Source: Legionellales bacterium
Lineage (GTDB): Bacteria; Pseudomonadota; Gammaproteobacteria; Comchoanobacterales; Comchoanobacteraceae
Length of the DNA stretch: 35,025 nt
Reading direction: 5' to 3'
NCBI GenBank assembly: GCA_002722995.1
Contig: PBNF01000010.1
Location: 1 to 35,025 of the forward strand
The number at the start of each line of letters is the position of its first letter. The first letter of the stretch is position 1. A model generated the notes under the pieces. It was not told where the DNA came from. It saw only the letters and a list, made by a program, of their open reading frames with translations, and searched no databases. Positions 1 to 8,747 of the stretch are shown here, in pieces. The position numbers and the translations under genes were made by a program.

Positions 1-2
1 CT

Positions 3-695
3 CAACTTGAAGAGGCAATTGCTCAAGGGGCACAATTAGATGCTGTAGATGAAAATGGAAAAACGGCTTTAATGCTTGCAGCTCAAAATGGCCGTGCAGA
101 CTGTTTAAGTGCGTTGCTTAGTCAAGTTAAAGCTGTGGATACTCAATCTGAGAAAGGCTTTACAGCTTTGATATATGCGGCTGAAAAAGGCCATTCTGAG
201 ATTGTGCTCACATTGCTTAGAGTAGGTGCTGATGTAGATCTTGCTAGTAACTTTGGCAGTACAGCCTTGATATATGCGGCTCGTAAGGGTCATATAGACT
301 GTGTCAAGACATTGCTTGAAGCAGGTGCTAGTGTTGATCTTAAGAATAAATCCGGCAGTACAGCCTTGATGTGGGCAGCTGGAGGGGGGCATGAAAATAT
401 TTTGAGGGTATTGATTGATGCAGGGTCCAATTTGAGTGATTCTGATGAACAGGGTTGCACAGCCTTGACTCTGGCAACTGAAAAGGGCCATGAAAATATT
501 GTGAGGGTCTTGAATGATGCTCAGGCTGGCATGTCAACATCAGATTTAGAGGTGTTGGGGGCAGCTTCTGGTTCAGAGGCTCCGTCAAGTGATTTGCAAT
601 CAGCGGCGCTCAGAGCGACTACACCATCTAAACAAAATTTACTACCGGATCAAACGAATCAGGCGGGATCCTCAGCTAAAAAAGGACCTCAATAA
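3..695 (+). CDS. Ankyrin-repeat protein, C-terminal part (5' end outside window)
   Basis: The frame is open to the left edge, so the gene starts outside the window. It encodes ankyrin repeats, helix-turn-helix units that bind other proteins. Gly-x-Thr-Ala-Leu repeat heads begin at nucleotides 57, 156, 255, 354 and 453, an exact 99-nt (33-residue) period, each followed by the usual LxxAAxxGH and LLxAGA pattern. The last repeat is slightly degenerate. A hydrophilic tail of about 50 residues rich in Ser, Gln and Ala follows, ending in a lysine-containing GPQ. Adjacent repeats share runs of identical DNA, such as 17 nt at 255 and 354, which suggests recent internal duplication. No signal peptide or enzymatic domain is visible in the part seen. 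In host-associated bacteria such proteins are often secreted effectors, but that is inference only. The repeat call is firm; the function is unknown. Confidence 0.9.
   Translation, partial: QLEEAIAQGAQLDAVDENGKTALMLAAQNGRADCLSALLSQVKAVDTQSEKGFTALIYAAEKGHSEIVLTLLRVGADVDLASNFGSTALIYAARKGHIDCVKTLLEAGASVDLKNKSGSTALMWAAGGGHENILRVLIDAGSNLSDSDEQGCTALTLATEKGHENIVRVLNDAQAGMSTSDLEVLGAASGSEAPSSDLQSAALRATTPSKQNLLPDQTNQAGSSAKKGPQ
255..530 (+). repeat. Ankyrin repeats with near-identical DNA segments, 99-nt period
   Basis: The segments at 255-271 and 354-370 are identical over 17 nt. The segments near 387 and 486 share the GCCATGAAAATATT-like block with only a few changes. All are offset by exactly 99 nt, one ankyrin unit. 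The conservation at DNA level exceeds what protein constraint requires, so the units probably arose by recent duplication or exchange homogenisation. Confidence 0.7.
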
Positions 696-850
696 GGATC
701 ACCACCGATTCAATCAAATGAGTTAAGATCCCCGTATTGAAAGTCATTAAGATCTATTTCAAACTCTTAATATCATTGATTGGTTTATTCATCTCATCGC
801 ATTTGAGCGATTTAATCCATCAGTTCCATTGATCAGTATGAGGAGGTGAC

Positions 851-3001
851 GTGGTCAGCATGGCTTATGCATGGGTCATCGGTGTGATGATTTCGCAGCA
901 ATATGCCATGCCAACAATGAGCTTAATGGGCTGTATGACATTGGGTTTAAATTGTTTTATTTCTTCTAGAGAATGGCGTTTTATAGTGACTCTGTTGAGT
1001 CTAATATGTTTGGCTTGGGGGTTGAGTAGTCCAGTTTACCGTCCACAGCATTTGAGGGATAGATACCAACATTGGGTGGCTAAAGTTGAGGCGTTATCCA
1101 ACCATCAAGGCGTAGGGGCTGCAGTCCAATTGCGTGATAATCAAGGAAATGAGTTTCATTCGAAATGGCCAAAATCATTAGGTTTTAAAAACATTTTAGG
1201 CCAAATCATTCAATGCAGTGAGATGAAAGTATTCAGTGGATATGGGCATGATAACCCAGGGGGACATTCAATGAAGGCCATTCGCTTCGCACAATTAAAA
1301 GGTTGTTCCCGCATCCAGTCCAAGCGTTCAGGTTTAGAGCTGATTCGATTGCGCATTGATCAAGCATTGCAGCGTGCTCCCCTTCATCCTTTTCGAGGCA
1401 TCATCACTGCATGGGTCAATGGCGATGCTTCAGGCATTTCAAAGGATCAGTGGAAGGTGTTGAGGCGTACGGGAACTGCACATTTAATGGCCATTTCAGG
1501 GTTGCATATTGGTTTGTTATTTGGGCTCCTGCGTTATCTCTTTCGACGGGGTGGAGCTATTATATTGATGCGATACTCAAGGGGAGCTTTATGCGCGGAT
1601 GTCATGGCTTTATGCCTTGCGCTTGGATATGCGGCTTGGGTGCATTGGCCCATTGCAGCACAACGTGCAAGTTTGATGTTAATCGTGTATAACGCCATCA
1701 AGGCTTTGGGTGGATACTGGCCCAGCACATGGGTGTGGTCGTTGAGTTTAATCGGGGTGACTGTCCTTGATCCACAATCGGTTACGACCCCTGGGTTTTG
1801 GCTTTCATTTTGGGGTGTTTGGGTGCTGATCACAACACGGTCCTGGCAACGTCAGCCTTGGGGTGCTCAATGTGCGATTTTTTTTGGATTATTGAGTATT
1901 TCATTATATTTTTTCCATCATATTGCATTGAGTAGTTTGATGGCAAATGCCATTGCAATCCCAGTGGTCAGTGTTTGGGTGGTGCCTTTGAGTCTATTGG
2001 GCGGCGTAGGGGCTGCTTGTGCTCAGCCTTGGGCATCGTACTGTTGGCGATGTGCGCAATGGGGTTTAAATCTATTATGGCCTTATTTAACTGATTTAAG
2101 TCATTGGGGATATATCAAATGTCCCATTGCACCGACTTGGGCTTATGCTCTAGGTTTAGTGGGTATGGGGGTTTTATGGATGCCAGGTGTTTGGCCGATT
2201 CGATATTGGGGGGTGTTGTTGTGCTTGCCTATGATTACATTAAAAGATCACCCCATCCTTAAATATGGAAGTGTACAGATCACGGTTTTAGATGTTGGAC
2301 AAGGATTATCTGTAGCGGTGCACACGGCACACCATACCCTGCTATATGATGCAGGCCCACGTTGGGCTCACTCAGATGCAGGGCAGTCAGTGATTCTTCC
2401 TTATTTGTTTTGGAGAGGGGTTAATGCATTAGACTTAATGCTTATCAGTCATGGAGATTTAGATCATCGAGGAGGGGCTGAATCGATTAGGCATCATATT
2501 AAGGTGAATCAAATCATGACATCAGTGCCTGATTATTTTAAGGGTGCTTTAATCTGTCAAACAGGTCAGCAATGGACCTGGGATGGCGTTCAATTTGAAG
2601 TGTTGTCGCCACCTGCTTTAGGAAGAGCCTGGAGAGGGAATAATGGATCATGTGTGTTGAGTGTTCGAGCGGGAATCCATCGTATGATTTTAAGTGGTGA
2701 TATTGAACAAGCGGCTGAATATTGGTTAGTGGCTCATGGTTTATCTTCATCAGAAGGATTAGTGGTGCCCCATCACGGTAGTTTAACCTCATCAAGTGCA
2801 CTTTTTTTAGACCGCCTCAATCCAAAATGGGCAGTAATTTCATCTGGAATGTATAATCAATTTCATTTACCACATCCTCAAATTTTGAAGCGTTATCATT
2901 CAAGAAAAGTCGATCTATGGGACACTCAGCATCATGGGGCGGTTCAAGTGCTGTTAGACCCATCTCGAGCAACGGTGATACAGCATCGTACCACTCGATA
3001 A
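851..3001 (+). CDS. comEC: ComEC/Rec2 DNA-internalisation channel protein
   Basis: This inner-membrane protein carries single-stranded DNA across the membrane during natural transformation. N-terminal hydrophobic segments are followed by the competence domain, with HLMAISGLHIGL near residue 215 and QRASLM further on. A series of membrane segments runs to about residue 470. The C-terminal metallo-beta-lactamase-like domain begins at LDVGQGLSV (about residue 480) and has SHGDLDHRGG (about 531), a Leu-Ser-Gly-Asp motif and PHHGS. The metal-ligand motifs look intact. Length (716 aa) is slightly short for the family, which often reaches 740-800. GTG at 851 is chosen because AGGAGGTGA at 841-849 lies just upstream; the ATG at 860 is the alternative. 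It stands alone and converges on the gene at 3178. Whether the organism is competent needs the pilus and ComEA genes, which are not in this window. Confidence 0.93.
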   Translation: MVSMAYAWVIGVMISQQYAMPTMSLMGCMTLGLNCFISSREWRFIVTLLSLICLAWGLSSPVYRPQHLRDRYQHWVAKVEALSNHQGVGAAVQLRDNQGNEFHSKWPKSLGFKNILGQIIQCSEMKVFSGYGHDNPGGHSMKAIRFAQLKGCSRIQSKRSGLELIRLRIDQALQRAPLHPFRGIITAWVNGDASGISKDQWKVLRRTGTAHLMAISGLHIGLLFGLLRYLFRRGGAIILMRYSRGALCADVMALCLALGYAAWVHWPIAAQRASLMLIVYNAIKALGGYWPSTWVWSLSLIGVTVLDPQSVTTPGFWLSFWGVWVLITTRSWQRQPWGAQCAIFFGLLSISLYFFHHIALSSLMANAIAIPVVSVWVVPLSLLGGVGAACAQPWASYCWRCAQWGLNLLWPYLTDLSHWGYIKCPIAPTWAYALGLVGMGVLWMPGVWPIRYWGVLLCLPMITLKDHPILKYGSVQITVLDVGQGLSVAVHTAHHTLLYDAGPRWAHSDAGQSVILPYLFWRGVNALDLMLISHGDLDHRGGAESIRHHIKVNQIMTSVPDYFKGALICQTGQQWTWDGVQFEVLSPPALGRAWRGNNGSCVLSVRAGIHRMILSGDIEQAAEYWLVAHGLSSSEGLVVPHHGSLTSSSALFLDRLNPKWAVISSGMYNQFHLPHPQILKRYHSRKVDLWDTQHHGAVQVLLDPSRATVIQHRTTR

Positions 3002-3046
3002 AATTGATCAAGATCATCTCAAGTGCCTCGAATGGGGGGTGTGACC

Positions 3047-3108
3047 TTAAATGAACTGAGCCCTCATCGTGCATGGATTACACGTTGGGGGCTCAGTGTA
3101 TCATTTAA
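3047..3108. terminator. Probable bidirectional terminator hairpin between convergent genes
   Basis: Two blocks pair: TTAAATGA (3047-3054) plus ACTGAGCCC (3055-3063), with GGGCTCAGT (3089-3097) plus TCATTTAA (3101-3108). This makes a 17-bp stem with a 3-nt bulge and a 25-nt loop. It lies between the comEC stop and the convergent gene ending at 3178, with AT-rich flanks on both sides. The U tracts are weak, so intrinsic termination is plausible but not certain. Confidence 0.6.
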
Positions 3109-3177
3109 TTTACTCCCTGATACAATCATCAATGCATAATAGATATCAGGCTTCATTGAAGGGTTGAATCATTAGTT

Positions 3178-5415
3178 TTAGCTGGCTCCTCCTGATCTTC
3201 GTTTAGGATCAGTTGATTGTTCTGCATCTTTTAAAGTATTAGCCTGTTCTTGAGCAGGTGGCATTGCGCCTCCTTCAGCCAGATCGCTAGCAGAACTAGC
3301 AGGAACTGGAACTGCATCTTTGAGTGCTTCATCGAGTGACATTGCGCCTCCTCCAGCCAGACTGCTAGCAGAGGCTGCACCACTTTCTGGTGCTGGTTCT
3401 ACTGTTGCTGCTTTTTCTGCTTGGTTTATTGCATGCAACCTATCTAATAAGTAAGCGCTTGATGTTACGTTTACTTTGCTAAATGCATTCAATTCTTTTA
3501 AGCCAGTATTTTGATTCGGGGCAGTCTCTGAAATCGCATCTTTCATAGCTGTTAGGATAACCTTTAGCGCTTTTGGATCTGAAAGCGTTTTTACAAATGC
3601 TTCATCTCCCATGAATTTATTGGGATTTATAGCAGCCTCTAGCCCTTTATCTCGCTTAGCTATATCTGAAAAAGCAGTATTGAATGCTTTAGGATCACTT
3701 GTGAATTTTTGTCCTTCTGCTGTTTGAGAGAATAGATAAATTCCAGTGAATACAGCAAAAGCTTCTGGACCATATCCAACTTTAACCTTAGATCGATCAA
3801 GTGCAGCTTTTAATGTTGCATCTTCAAATAATAGGTGAACTAAGTGCCTAACAAACCCTGGTGCCTGAGATTTTGACGCGGGTGTAGTTGTCATTCGTCC
3901 AAGCAGTAATGCAGTTCCAACATGTGTCTCTAGTTTATTTGAATTCATGATTCCTGCCGTATCTTCATCTATACTCCCAATCATACCAATAGCTTCCTGT
4001 GTGAAACATAAAAAGGCATTTTCTGGAGTTCTATCTTTATCCTCAAGTGATCCAAATTTTTGAACAGCCCTATCCATCATAGGAAATAATTCTAATGTTG
4101 AAGAACCAGGAGTGGTTTCGAGTAGACTTAGGGCAAATGAATGTTTATGTTGAGCTTTGTTAAAGAAGGGAACTAGACCCATAGACGATTGTCCTAGTAG
4201 ATCTTTAATCACAAACCCATAAGTTCGAAGTTGAATAAGACTTAAGCCATTTGCCCACTCTTTAAGCCCAGGTCTACATTGTGTAATTAAATTTACCCAT
4301 GATAGCTTCTCTTGACTATCTCCTGCACTGGCTTTGGACTCTAATTCTGAAAGTGCTTTCGCATCACTCAATGCAGAAAACACTTCGAGGATATCCCCTT
4401 GTCCTTGTAAGAGGCGTGGCCAATCAACTTCTTTTGCACCTTTAAATTCATTACTAATTAGATGGCAATCATGCAAGAAATGACTCACAGGTAATTGAGA
4501 GCCAACCCTAATAGCTAACGCCATTAATTCATCATGGTCAATGATTGATTCAAGACCTTCTTTTGATGCTTGTATTGAGTCTATACTGTCAGTCCCTAAC
4601 AAATTATTTATTGATGCCCAAGCTGATATATCTTTCAAAGCAGCTTTATCTCCCTCTGAATAAGTGCCGGATTCTTCACCAGGAATTCCATCTTTAACTG
4701 CCTCGATGAGTGATCGAATTAAGATAGCACTTTTTCCATGATCATGAATCATAAAGGCACGGATTGCGGGGTACAGGGGTTCTAATTGTAAATAATCCGT
4801 GTGAGCTTGCATTTCTTCCAAAGAAGCTCCTGTAGCTTCTGGAGGAGATTCTTTAACTGATTCTGATTGTGCGACTGATTCGTAGTGAGCTGGCATCTCT
4901 TCCAAAGAAGCTCCTGTAGCTTCTAGAGGAGATTCTTTAACTGATTGTGCGACTGATTCGTAAGATTTTTGTTGTAGGCGCAATAGACCAGATAGTGATA
5001 GCACAATTTTTTCTAGTTCACGTAAATTGATTCCCAGAAAAAGGGGCTCTATTTTGGGGGGAGGGGTATCTTTTTGATCTTCCTTTGGCAGTGCTTCATA
5101 TGCTTTTTGCGCTGCTTCAAAATTTTGCGTTGTTGCTTGGGATTTATGTTTTATTTCTGTATCCAATGCTGCTAAAGTGTTAGTAATAGTTGTCTTATTT
5201 TGATCGTCTGGATAGCCCTCTGAATATAATTTATTTTGATCCTCTAAGAAGGTCATCATAGATCTTGCTTCTTCGATTGTACAGGCCCATTTGGTCTCAA
5301 TGCCTGTCATGCCTCCCAATAGATATAAGATTATTCTTGCATCTGATTGAGGATTATCTCCAGATCGATTCAATAATTCTATGGATTCTAAAAGTGTTCC
5401 TTGGTAATCTTTCAT
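3178..5415 (-). CDS. Unknown 745-aa protein with internal tandem duplications
   Basis: I do not recognise a family. The protein is largely helical and hydrophilic, with no signal peptide or membrane segment. Residues about 152-205 hold two tandem copies of a YESVAQ(SE)SVKESPxEATGASLEEMxAH unit (26 and 28 residues). Residues about 680-735 hold a second, looser duplication with the core (S)xLAxGGAM. The middle (about 210-670) looks like one helical domain or solenoid without an obvious catalytic motif. The C-terminus is Ala/Ser-rich and ends in a basic KRRSGGAS tail. The ATG at 5415 has a good AAGGAG ribosome site 8 nt upstream. The gene is monocistronic, convergent with comEC and divergent from pabB. 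Size, repeats and disordered Ala/Ser/Glu segments resemble secreted effector-like proteins of intracellular bacteria, but no sequence feature proves secretion. Confidence 0.8.
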   Translation of the reverse strand: MKDYQGTLLESIELLNRSGDNPQSDARIILYLLGGMTGIETKWACTIEEARSMMTFLEDQNKLYSEGYPDDQNKTTITNTLAALDTEIKHKSQATTQNFEAAQKAYEALPKEDQKDTPPPKIEPLFLGINLRELEKIVLSLSGLLRLQQKSYESVAQSVKESPLEATGASLEEMPAHYESVAQSESVKESPPEATGASLEEMQAHTDYLQLEPLYPAIRAFMIHDHGKSAILIRSLIEAVKDGIPGEESGTYSEGDKAALKDISAWASINNLLGTDSIDSIQASKEGLESIIDHDELMALAIRVGSQLPVSHFLHDCHLISNEFKGAKEVDWPRLLQGQGDILEVFSALSDAKALSELESKASAGDSQEKLSWVNLITQCRPGLKEWANGLSLIQLRTYGFVIKDLLGQSSMGLVPFFNKAQHKHSFALSLLETTPGSSTLELFPMMDRAVQKFGSLEDKDRTPENAFLCFTQEAIGMIGSIDEDTAGIMNSNKLETHVGTALLLGRMTTTPASKSQAPGFVRHLVHLLFEDATLKAALDRSKVKVGYGPEAFAVFTGIYLFSQTAEGQKFTSDPKAFNTAFSDIAKRDKGLEAAINPNKFMGDEAFVKTLSDPKALKVILTAMKDAISETAPNQNTGLKELNAFSKVNVTSSAYLLDRLHAINQAEKAATVEPAPESGAASASSLAGGGAMSLDEALKDAVPVPASSASDLAEGGAMPPAQEQANTLKDAEQSTDPKRRSGGAS
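4801..4962 (-). repeat. In-frame tandem duplication (84 + 78 bp)
   Basis: The copies at 4801-4884 and 4885-4962 match almost base for base, apart from a few substitutions and a 6-nt indel (TTCTGA) that adds Ser-Glu to one copy. Both are in frame within the 745-aa gene. The short divergence points to a recent slippage or recombination event. Confidence 0.92.
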
Positions 5416-5453
5416 GATGACTCTCCTTTGAGTTTAAGTGGGGCACAAATATA

Positions 5454-5483
5454 AGTATAGTTAAGATTTTCAATTTATGTTGA
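5454..5483 (-). promoter_or_regulatory. Candidate promoter for the 745-aa gene
   Basis: Read on the minus strand, TCAACA (5478-5483) and TATACT (5454-5459) are separated by 18 nt, about 40 nt upstream of the start codon. The -10 box is good (5 of 6) and the -35 is only moderate. Confidence 0.3.
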
Positions 5484-5693
5484 TCAGCCGTTCAATAACT
5501 CCTTCAACACTTAGATTCAGGGGCATCATATCTTGAGTTTCTTAAGGAAAGCTTAAGTGTATTTTAATCATGACTTGCTGATAGATGATGTTTGATGGTG
5601 AGTGATGCGTGTAGAAGGGATGCTTTTGCTTTAAGTGTGGATATGTTAAATTATTGTCTTACTTGAAGCGTTTCATTGAGGGGGCTTGTCTTC

Positions 5694-7070
5694 ATGCGTA
5701 TTGAACCCTGCACAGTCTCATCTTGCCCCATCACCCTCATGCGGACACTGCCTCATGAATTTGGATTAACGTGTTTATTAGGGCGTCCAGCTGAAGTTCA
5801 AGTGCGATGTGCGCAGACGGATCGTTATGCCTGGATTGGTATTGATCCATGGGCACATGTTTACGCACATCAAGGCAAGGTTTGCTTGAATGGTGAGCAC
5901 ACAACTTTAACAGTCGAAGCACTTTTAAATCAGTGGATGCAACAATATTCACTCACCGCACACGTAGGCTTGCCTCCATTCCAAGGGGGAGTCATCGGCG
6001 TATGGCATTATGATGATGCGCAAACGTTAGCGCACACTCAAGGGCACTTACAGTCCTTGCCTGTCAATGGAGAATGGTTTGCTTTTGACTTAGTCATCAG
6101 TTTTGACCTGATTGAATCAAAAGCCTACTTGATTTCAACAGGGCACCCTGAGACGGATCTTACGGCACAAGCACAACGTGCTCATTTGCGCATGGAACAA
6201 TTAAAAATATGGCTCAATGAAGTGCCCCAAGTGCACGCCCCTGAGCCAGTACACTGGACCTTAACTCCAACTGTCGATGAAGCAACGTATTGCCAACAAG
6301 TTGAACGTGCGCAATCTGCCATTCGAGCCGGTGAGCTTTTCCAAGTTAATTATACACAAGCCTTTGAAGGACCCGTGTCAACCCGCCATACTTGGTCTGT
6401 TTTTGAAGCGTTATACCATCGTAATCCTGCACCATTTTCTGGTTATTTTAAAGGGCATCTTCAAACGGTAATGTCAACGTCACCTGAGCGATATTTGAAA
6501 GTTTCAGGCAATCAAGCCTCCAGTCGACCCATTAAAGGCACTGCACCGAAAGGGCAGACATTACATGAATGGACTCAGTATGCACAGGCATTAAAGAGCT
6601 GCTCTAAGCAACGTTCAGAAAACACGATGATTGTTGACTTGGTTCGCAATGATTTATCTCGCGTATGTCAGGTTGGGAGTGTTCAAGTGACGCAACATTG
6701 TGAAGTTGAAACATTCGAATCGGTCTTGCATTTAGTCTCAGAAGTGGTTGGAACACTACGGCCTGATCAAACTGCACTCAGCGCTTTGATGGCACTGTTC
6801 CCTGCGGGATCAATTACAGGAGCACCCAAACTTAAAGCTATGGAGTGGATTCAAGCCTTAGAAACACAGCCTAGAGGAGCTTATTGTGGGGCTATGGGTT
6901 ACTTGAGTTTTACAGGGGATTTAGACAGTAATGTTTTAATTCGAACCATGACACAAACAGGTCAAAGATTAACCGCACATGCTGGAGGTGCTGTCGTGCT
7001 TGCCTCGTCTCCACGTGCAGAATATGAAGAATGTCTTTTGAAAATGAATGCATTGATTCAGGCGGTTTAA
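5694..7070 (+). CDS. pabB: Aminodeoxychorismate synthase component I (PabB)
   Basis: With ammonia from PabA, it converts chorismate to 4-amino-4-deoxychorismate, the precursor of p-aminobenzoate and folate. The chorismate-binding domain fills the C-terminal half: GELFQVNYTQAF, TSPERYL, RPIKGT, IVDLVRNDLSR, FPAGSITGAPK and RGAYCGAMGYL are all present. The Lys in RPIKGT (residue 281) is the residue that marks ADC synthases; anthranilate synthase (TrpE) has Ala there, and the LLES regulatory motif of TrpE is not seen. The ATG at 5694 is preferred over the in-frame TTG at 5676 because GAGGGGG lies 9 nt upstream, giving 458 aa. It is followed after 2 nt by pabA and then a DAHP synthase. No pabC lyase is in this window. 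Confidence 0.92.
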   Translation: MRIEPCTVSSCPITLMRTLPHEFGLTCLLGRPAEVQVRCAQTDRYAWIGIDPWAHVYAHQGKVCLNGEHTTLTVEALLNQWMQQYSLTAHVGLPPFQGGVIGVWHYDDAQTLAHTQGHLQSLPVNGEWFAFDLVISFDLIESKAYLISTGHPETDLTAQAQRAHLRMEQLKIWLNEVPQVHAPEPVHWTLTPTVDEATYCQQVERAQSAIRAGELFQVNYTQAFEGPVSTRHTWSVFEALYHRNPAPFSGYFKGHLQTVMSTSPERYLKVSGNQASSRPIKGTAPKGQTLHEWTQYAQALKSCSKQRSENTMIVDLVRNDLSRVCQVGSVQVTQHCEVETFESVLHLVSEVVGTLRPDQTALSALMALFPAGSITGAPKLKAMEWIQALETQPRGAYCGAMGYLSFTGDLDSNVLIRTMTQTGQRLTAHAGGAVVLASSPRAEYEECLLKMNALIQAV

Positions 7071-7072
7071 AT

Positions 7073-7663
7073 ATGAAGGTCGTGTTGATTGATCATTATG
7101 ATTCATTTGTATACAACATTGTTCATGCTGTTGAGGGTTTGGGATATCCTGTTCAGATCATGCGTTGCGATGTCATTGATTTCAATAGCATTGCAGCCGA
7201 CCCACCTTCACATATCATTTTTTCACCAGGCCCTTGTGGCCCATTAGAGACTGGGCAGACCCTTGATTTGATTCGAGCACAATTAGGGCAGATTCCAATC
7301 CTTGGCATTTGTTTGGGGGCTCAAGCACTGGCCTATGCTTTAGGTGGACAGGTGGTGTCGGCCTACCAACCCAGACACGGCTACGCAGTCCAAATCTTTC
7401 ATGAACATTCAGAATTATTTGATCAGATTCAAAACCCTATGACAGTGGGGTTATATCATTCATTGATGATTGATGCAGCCACATTACCTTCGGTTTTTAA
7501 GATTACAGCGCGCTGTAAAAATCACCAGGTCATGGCCATTGAGCATCATGATGCACGCGCCTATGGTTTTCAATTTCACCCTGAATCTATATTAACGCCG
7601 ATGGGTACTCAATTATTTAAGAACTTTCTATCTAACCCTCAAGGTCAGTATGGTAACATTTGA
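7073..7663 (+). CDS. pabA: Aminodeoxychorismate synthase glutamine amidotransferase (PabA)
   Basis: This class I glutamine amidotransferase supplies ammonia to PabB. It starts with the typical MKVVLIDHYDSFVYNI, has the SPGPCGP loop, the nucleophile Cys in ILGICLGAQ and the His/Glu pair in FHPES near the C-terminus. The usual nucleophile loop is CLGHQ; here the His is Ala, a position that varies in other amidotransferases and is not part of the triad. The ATG at 7073 follows AGGCGG by 6 nt, and the frame's earlier start inside pabB would add a non-homologous leader. 196 aa is normal. Its stop overlaps the DAHP synthase start by 14 nt, indicating translational coupling. It could also serve anthranilate synthase, as PabA/TrpG are often shared. 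Confidence 0.92.
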   Translation: MKVVLIDHYDSFVYNIVHAVEGLGYPVQIMRCDVIDFNSIAADPPSHIIFSPGPCGPLETGQTLDLIRAQLGQIPILGICLGAQALAYALGGQVVSAYQPRHGYAVQIFHEHSELFDQIQNPMTVGLYHSLMIDAATLPSVFKITARCKNHQVMAIEHHDARAYGFQFHPESILTPMGTQLFKNFLSNPQGQYGNI

Positions 7664-8747
7664 TGTCAGTGAGCCGTATCGATTAGATGCAGAGTATACG
7701 GCTGTATTCGAACAGTTAAATTCAGCACCTGCGTTAGTGTCGGTGGACTCAATCATGCGATTGAAAACACACTTGGCTCAGGCGGCTCAAGGATTACGTA
7801 GTATTGTGCAGGCTGGAGAATGTGCTGAATTATTTTCACATTCAAACCAATCAGTCACGCGTACCAAACAAAAACAGTTGATGGCTTTAGCTCAAACGCT
7901 CAAACAACATCAAACCTGTCCTGTGAGTGTCATTGGGCGTTGGGCTGGACAATATGCAAAGCCCCGCTCAACCGCTTGGTCTTCTTCTGGACAATTGTCT
8001 TATCATGGGGATTTGATTCATGCGCAAGCGGGTGATGCGCCTGAGGTGAAACGTTTAATACAAGGGTATAGGCATGCCTCTCAAGTGATTCAAAGCTTGA
8101 AATGGCCTGGACGAGCGGTTTTTACCAGTCATGAAGGATTGATTTTACCCTATGAGCGTGCAATGTGTCGTGAGATTTCAACACAAGGCATATTTAATGT
8201 AGGTGCACATTTGATTTGGTTAGGTATGAGAAGCTGGGATGATGATCGTCTTATTAAACTGTTGAGTGCAATTGAGAATCCCATTGCACTCAAATTAGGC
8301 CCTCAGGTTGAGCCGGATCAATTATATGAAAAGGTGATGCAATTGAACCCACAACATCAACCAGGCCGTATGATGCTCATTACTCGTATGGGATGTGATT
8401 CAGTTCGATCTGTATTGCCGGCTTGGTTAGAACGGATGCGTTCAATGCCATATCCTATCGTGTGGTTATGTGATCCGCTGCATGGGAATACACGCCATGA
8501 TGCAAATGGTTTAAAGTATCGTTTAATGAGTGAAATTTTCAAAGAAATTCAAAACACCTTTCAGTGCCATGTTGAGCAGGGCAGTCGATGTGCAGGGCTG
8601 CATTTAGAAGTGAGTATTGATGACAATATCCAAGAATGCATCAGCTCTACACACTTGTTTGATCGAAGGTATACCAGTCGAGTTGATCCAAGACTTACAA
8701 CACAGCAAGCCTTGGCCTGTATCAATGCGATACCAATTGAGTATTGA
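7650..8747 (+). CDS. Compact class II DAHP synthase
   Basis: It joins phosphoenolpyruvate and erythrose 4-phosphate, the first shikimate-pathway step. It belongs to the plant-like class II, not the E. coli AroFGH type. Family signatures are GECAELF (Cys58), GRWAGQYAKPRS (Arg97), TSHEGLILPYE (Glu162), KLGP (Lys215), PGRMMLITRMG, DPLHGNT (His278), GLHLE (Glu320) and DPRL (Asp346). The metal ligands Cys/His/Glu/Asp are therefore intact. The protein has 365 aa against about 450-460 for the M. tuberculosis enzyme: the N-terminus is shorter, and only a few residues join the YRHASQVIQSL helix to TSHEG where the long enzymes carry about 50 more, including the helices that bind aromatic amino acids. 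This resembles the short, feedback-insensitive forms such as PhzC. AAGG lies 5 nt before ATG 7650. Gene order suggests it feeds chorismate to PabAB. Confidence 0.9.
   Translation: MVTFDVSEPYRLDAEYTAVFEQLNSAPALVSVDSIMRLKTHLAQAAQGLRSIVQAGECAELFSHSNQSVTRTKQKQLMALAQTLKQHQTCPVSVIGRWAGQYAKPRSTAWSSSGQLSYHGDLIHAQAGDAPEVKRLIQGYRHASQVIQSLKWPGRAVFTSHEGLILPYERAMCREISTQGIFNVGAHLIWLGMRSWDDDRLIKLLSAIENPIALKLGPQVEPDQLYEKVMQLNPQHQPGRMMLITRMGCDSVRSVLPAWLERMRSMPYPIVWLCDPLHGNTRHDANGLKYRLMSEIFKEIQNTFQCHVEQGSRCAGLHLEVSIDDNIQECISSTHLFDRRYTSRVDPRLTTQQALACINAIPIEY

Noticed and set aside
105..588. Minus-strand frames opposite the ankyrin gene
   Set aside because: They mirror the 99-nt repeat and lack ribosome sites; the plus strand gives a classic ankyrin protein.
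5694..7070. TrpE (anthranilate synthase) reading of the pabB gene
   Set aside because: The diagnostic Lys in PIKGT and the lack of the LLES regulatory motif favour aminodeoxychorismate synthase.
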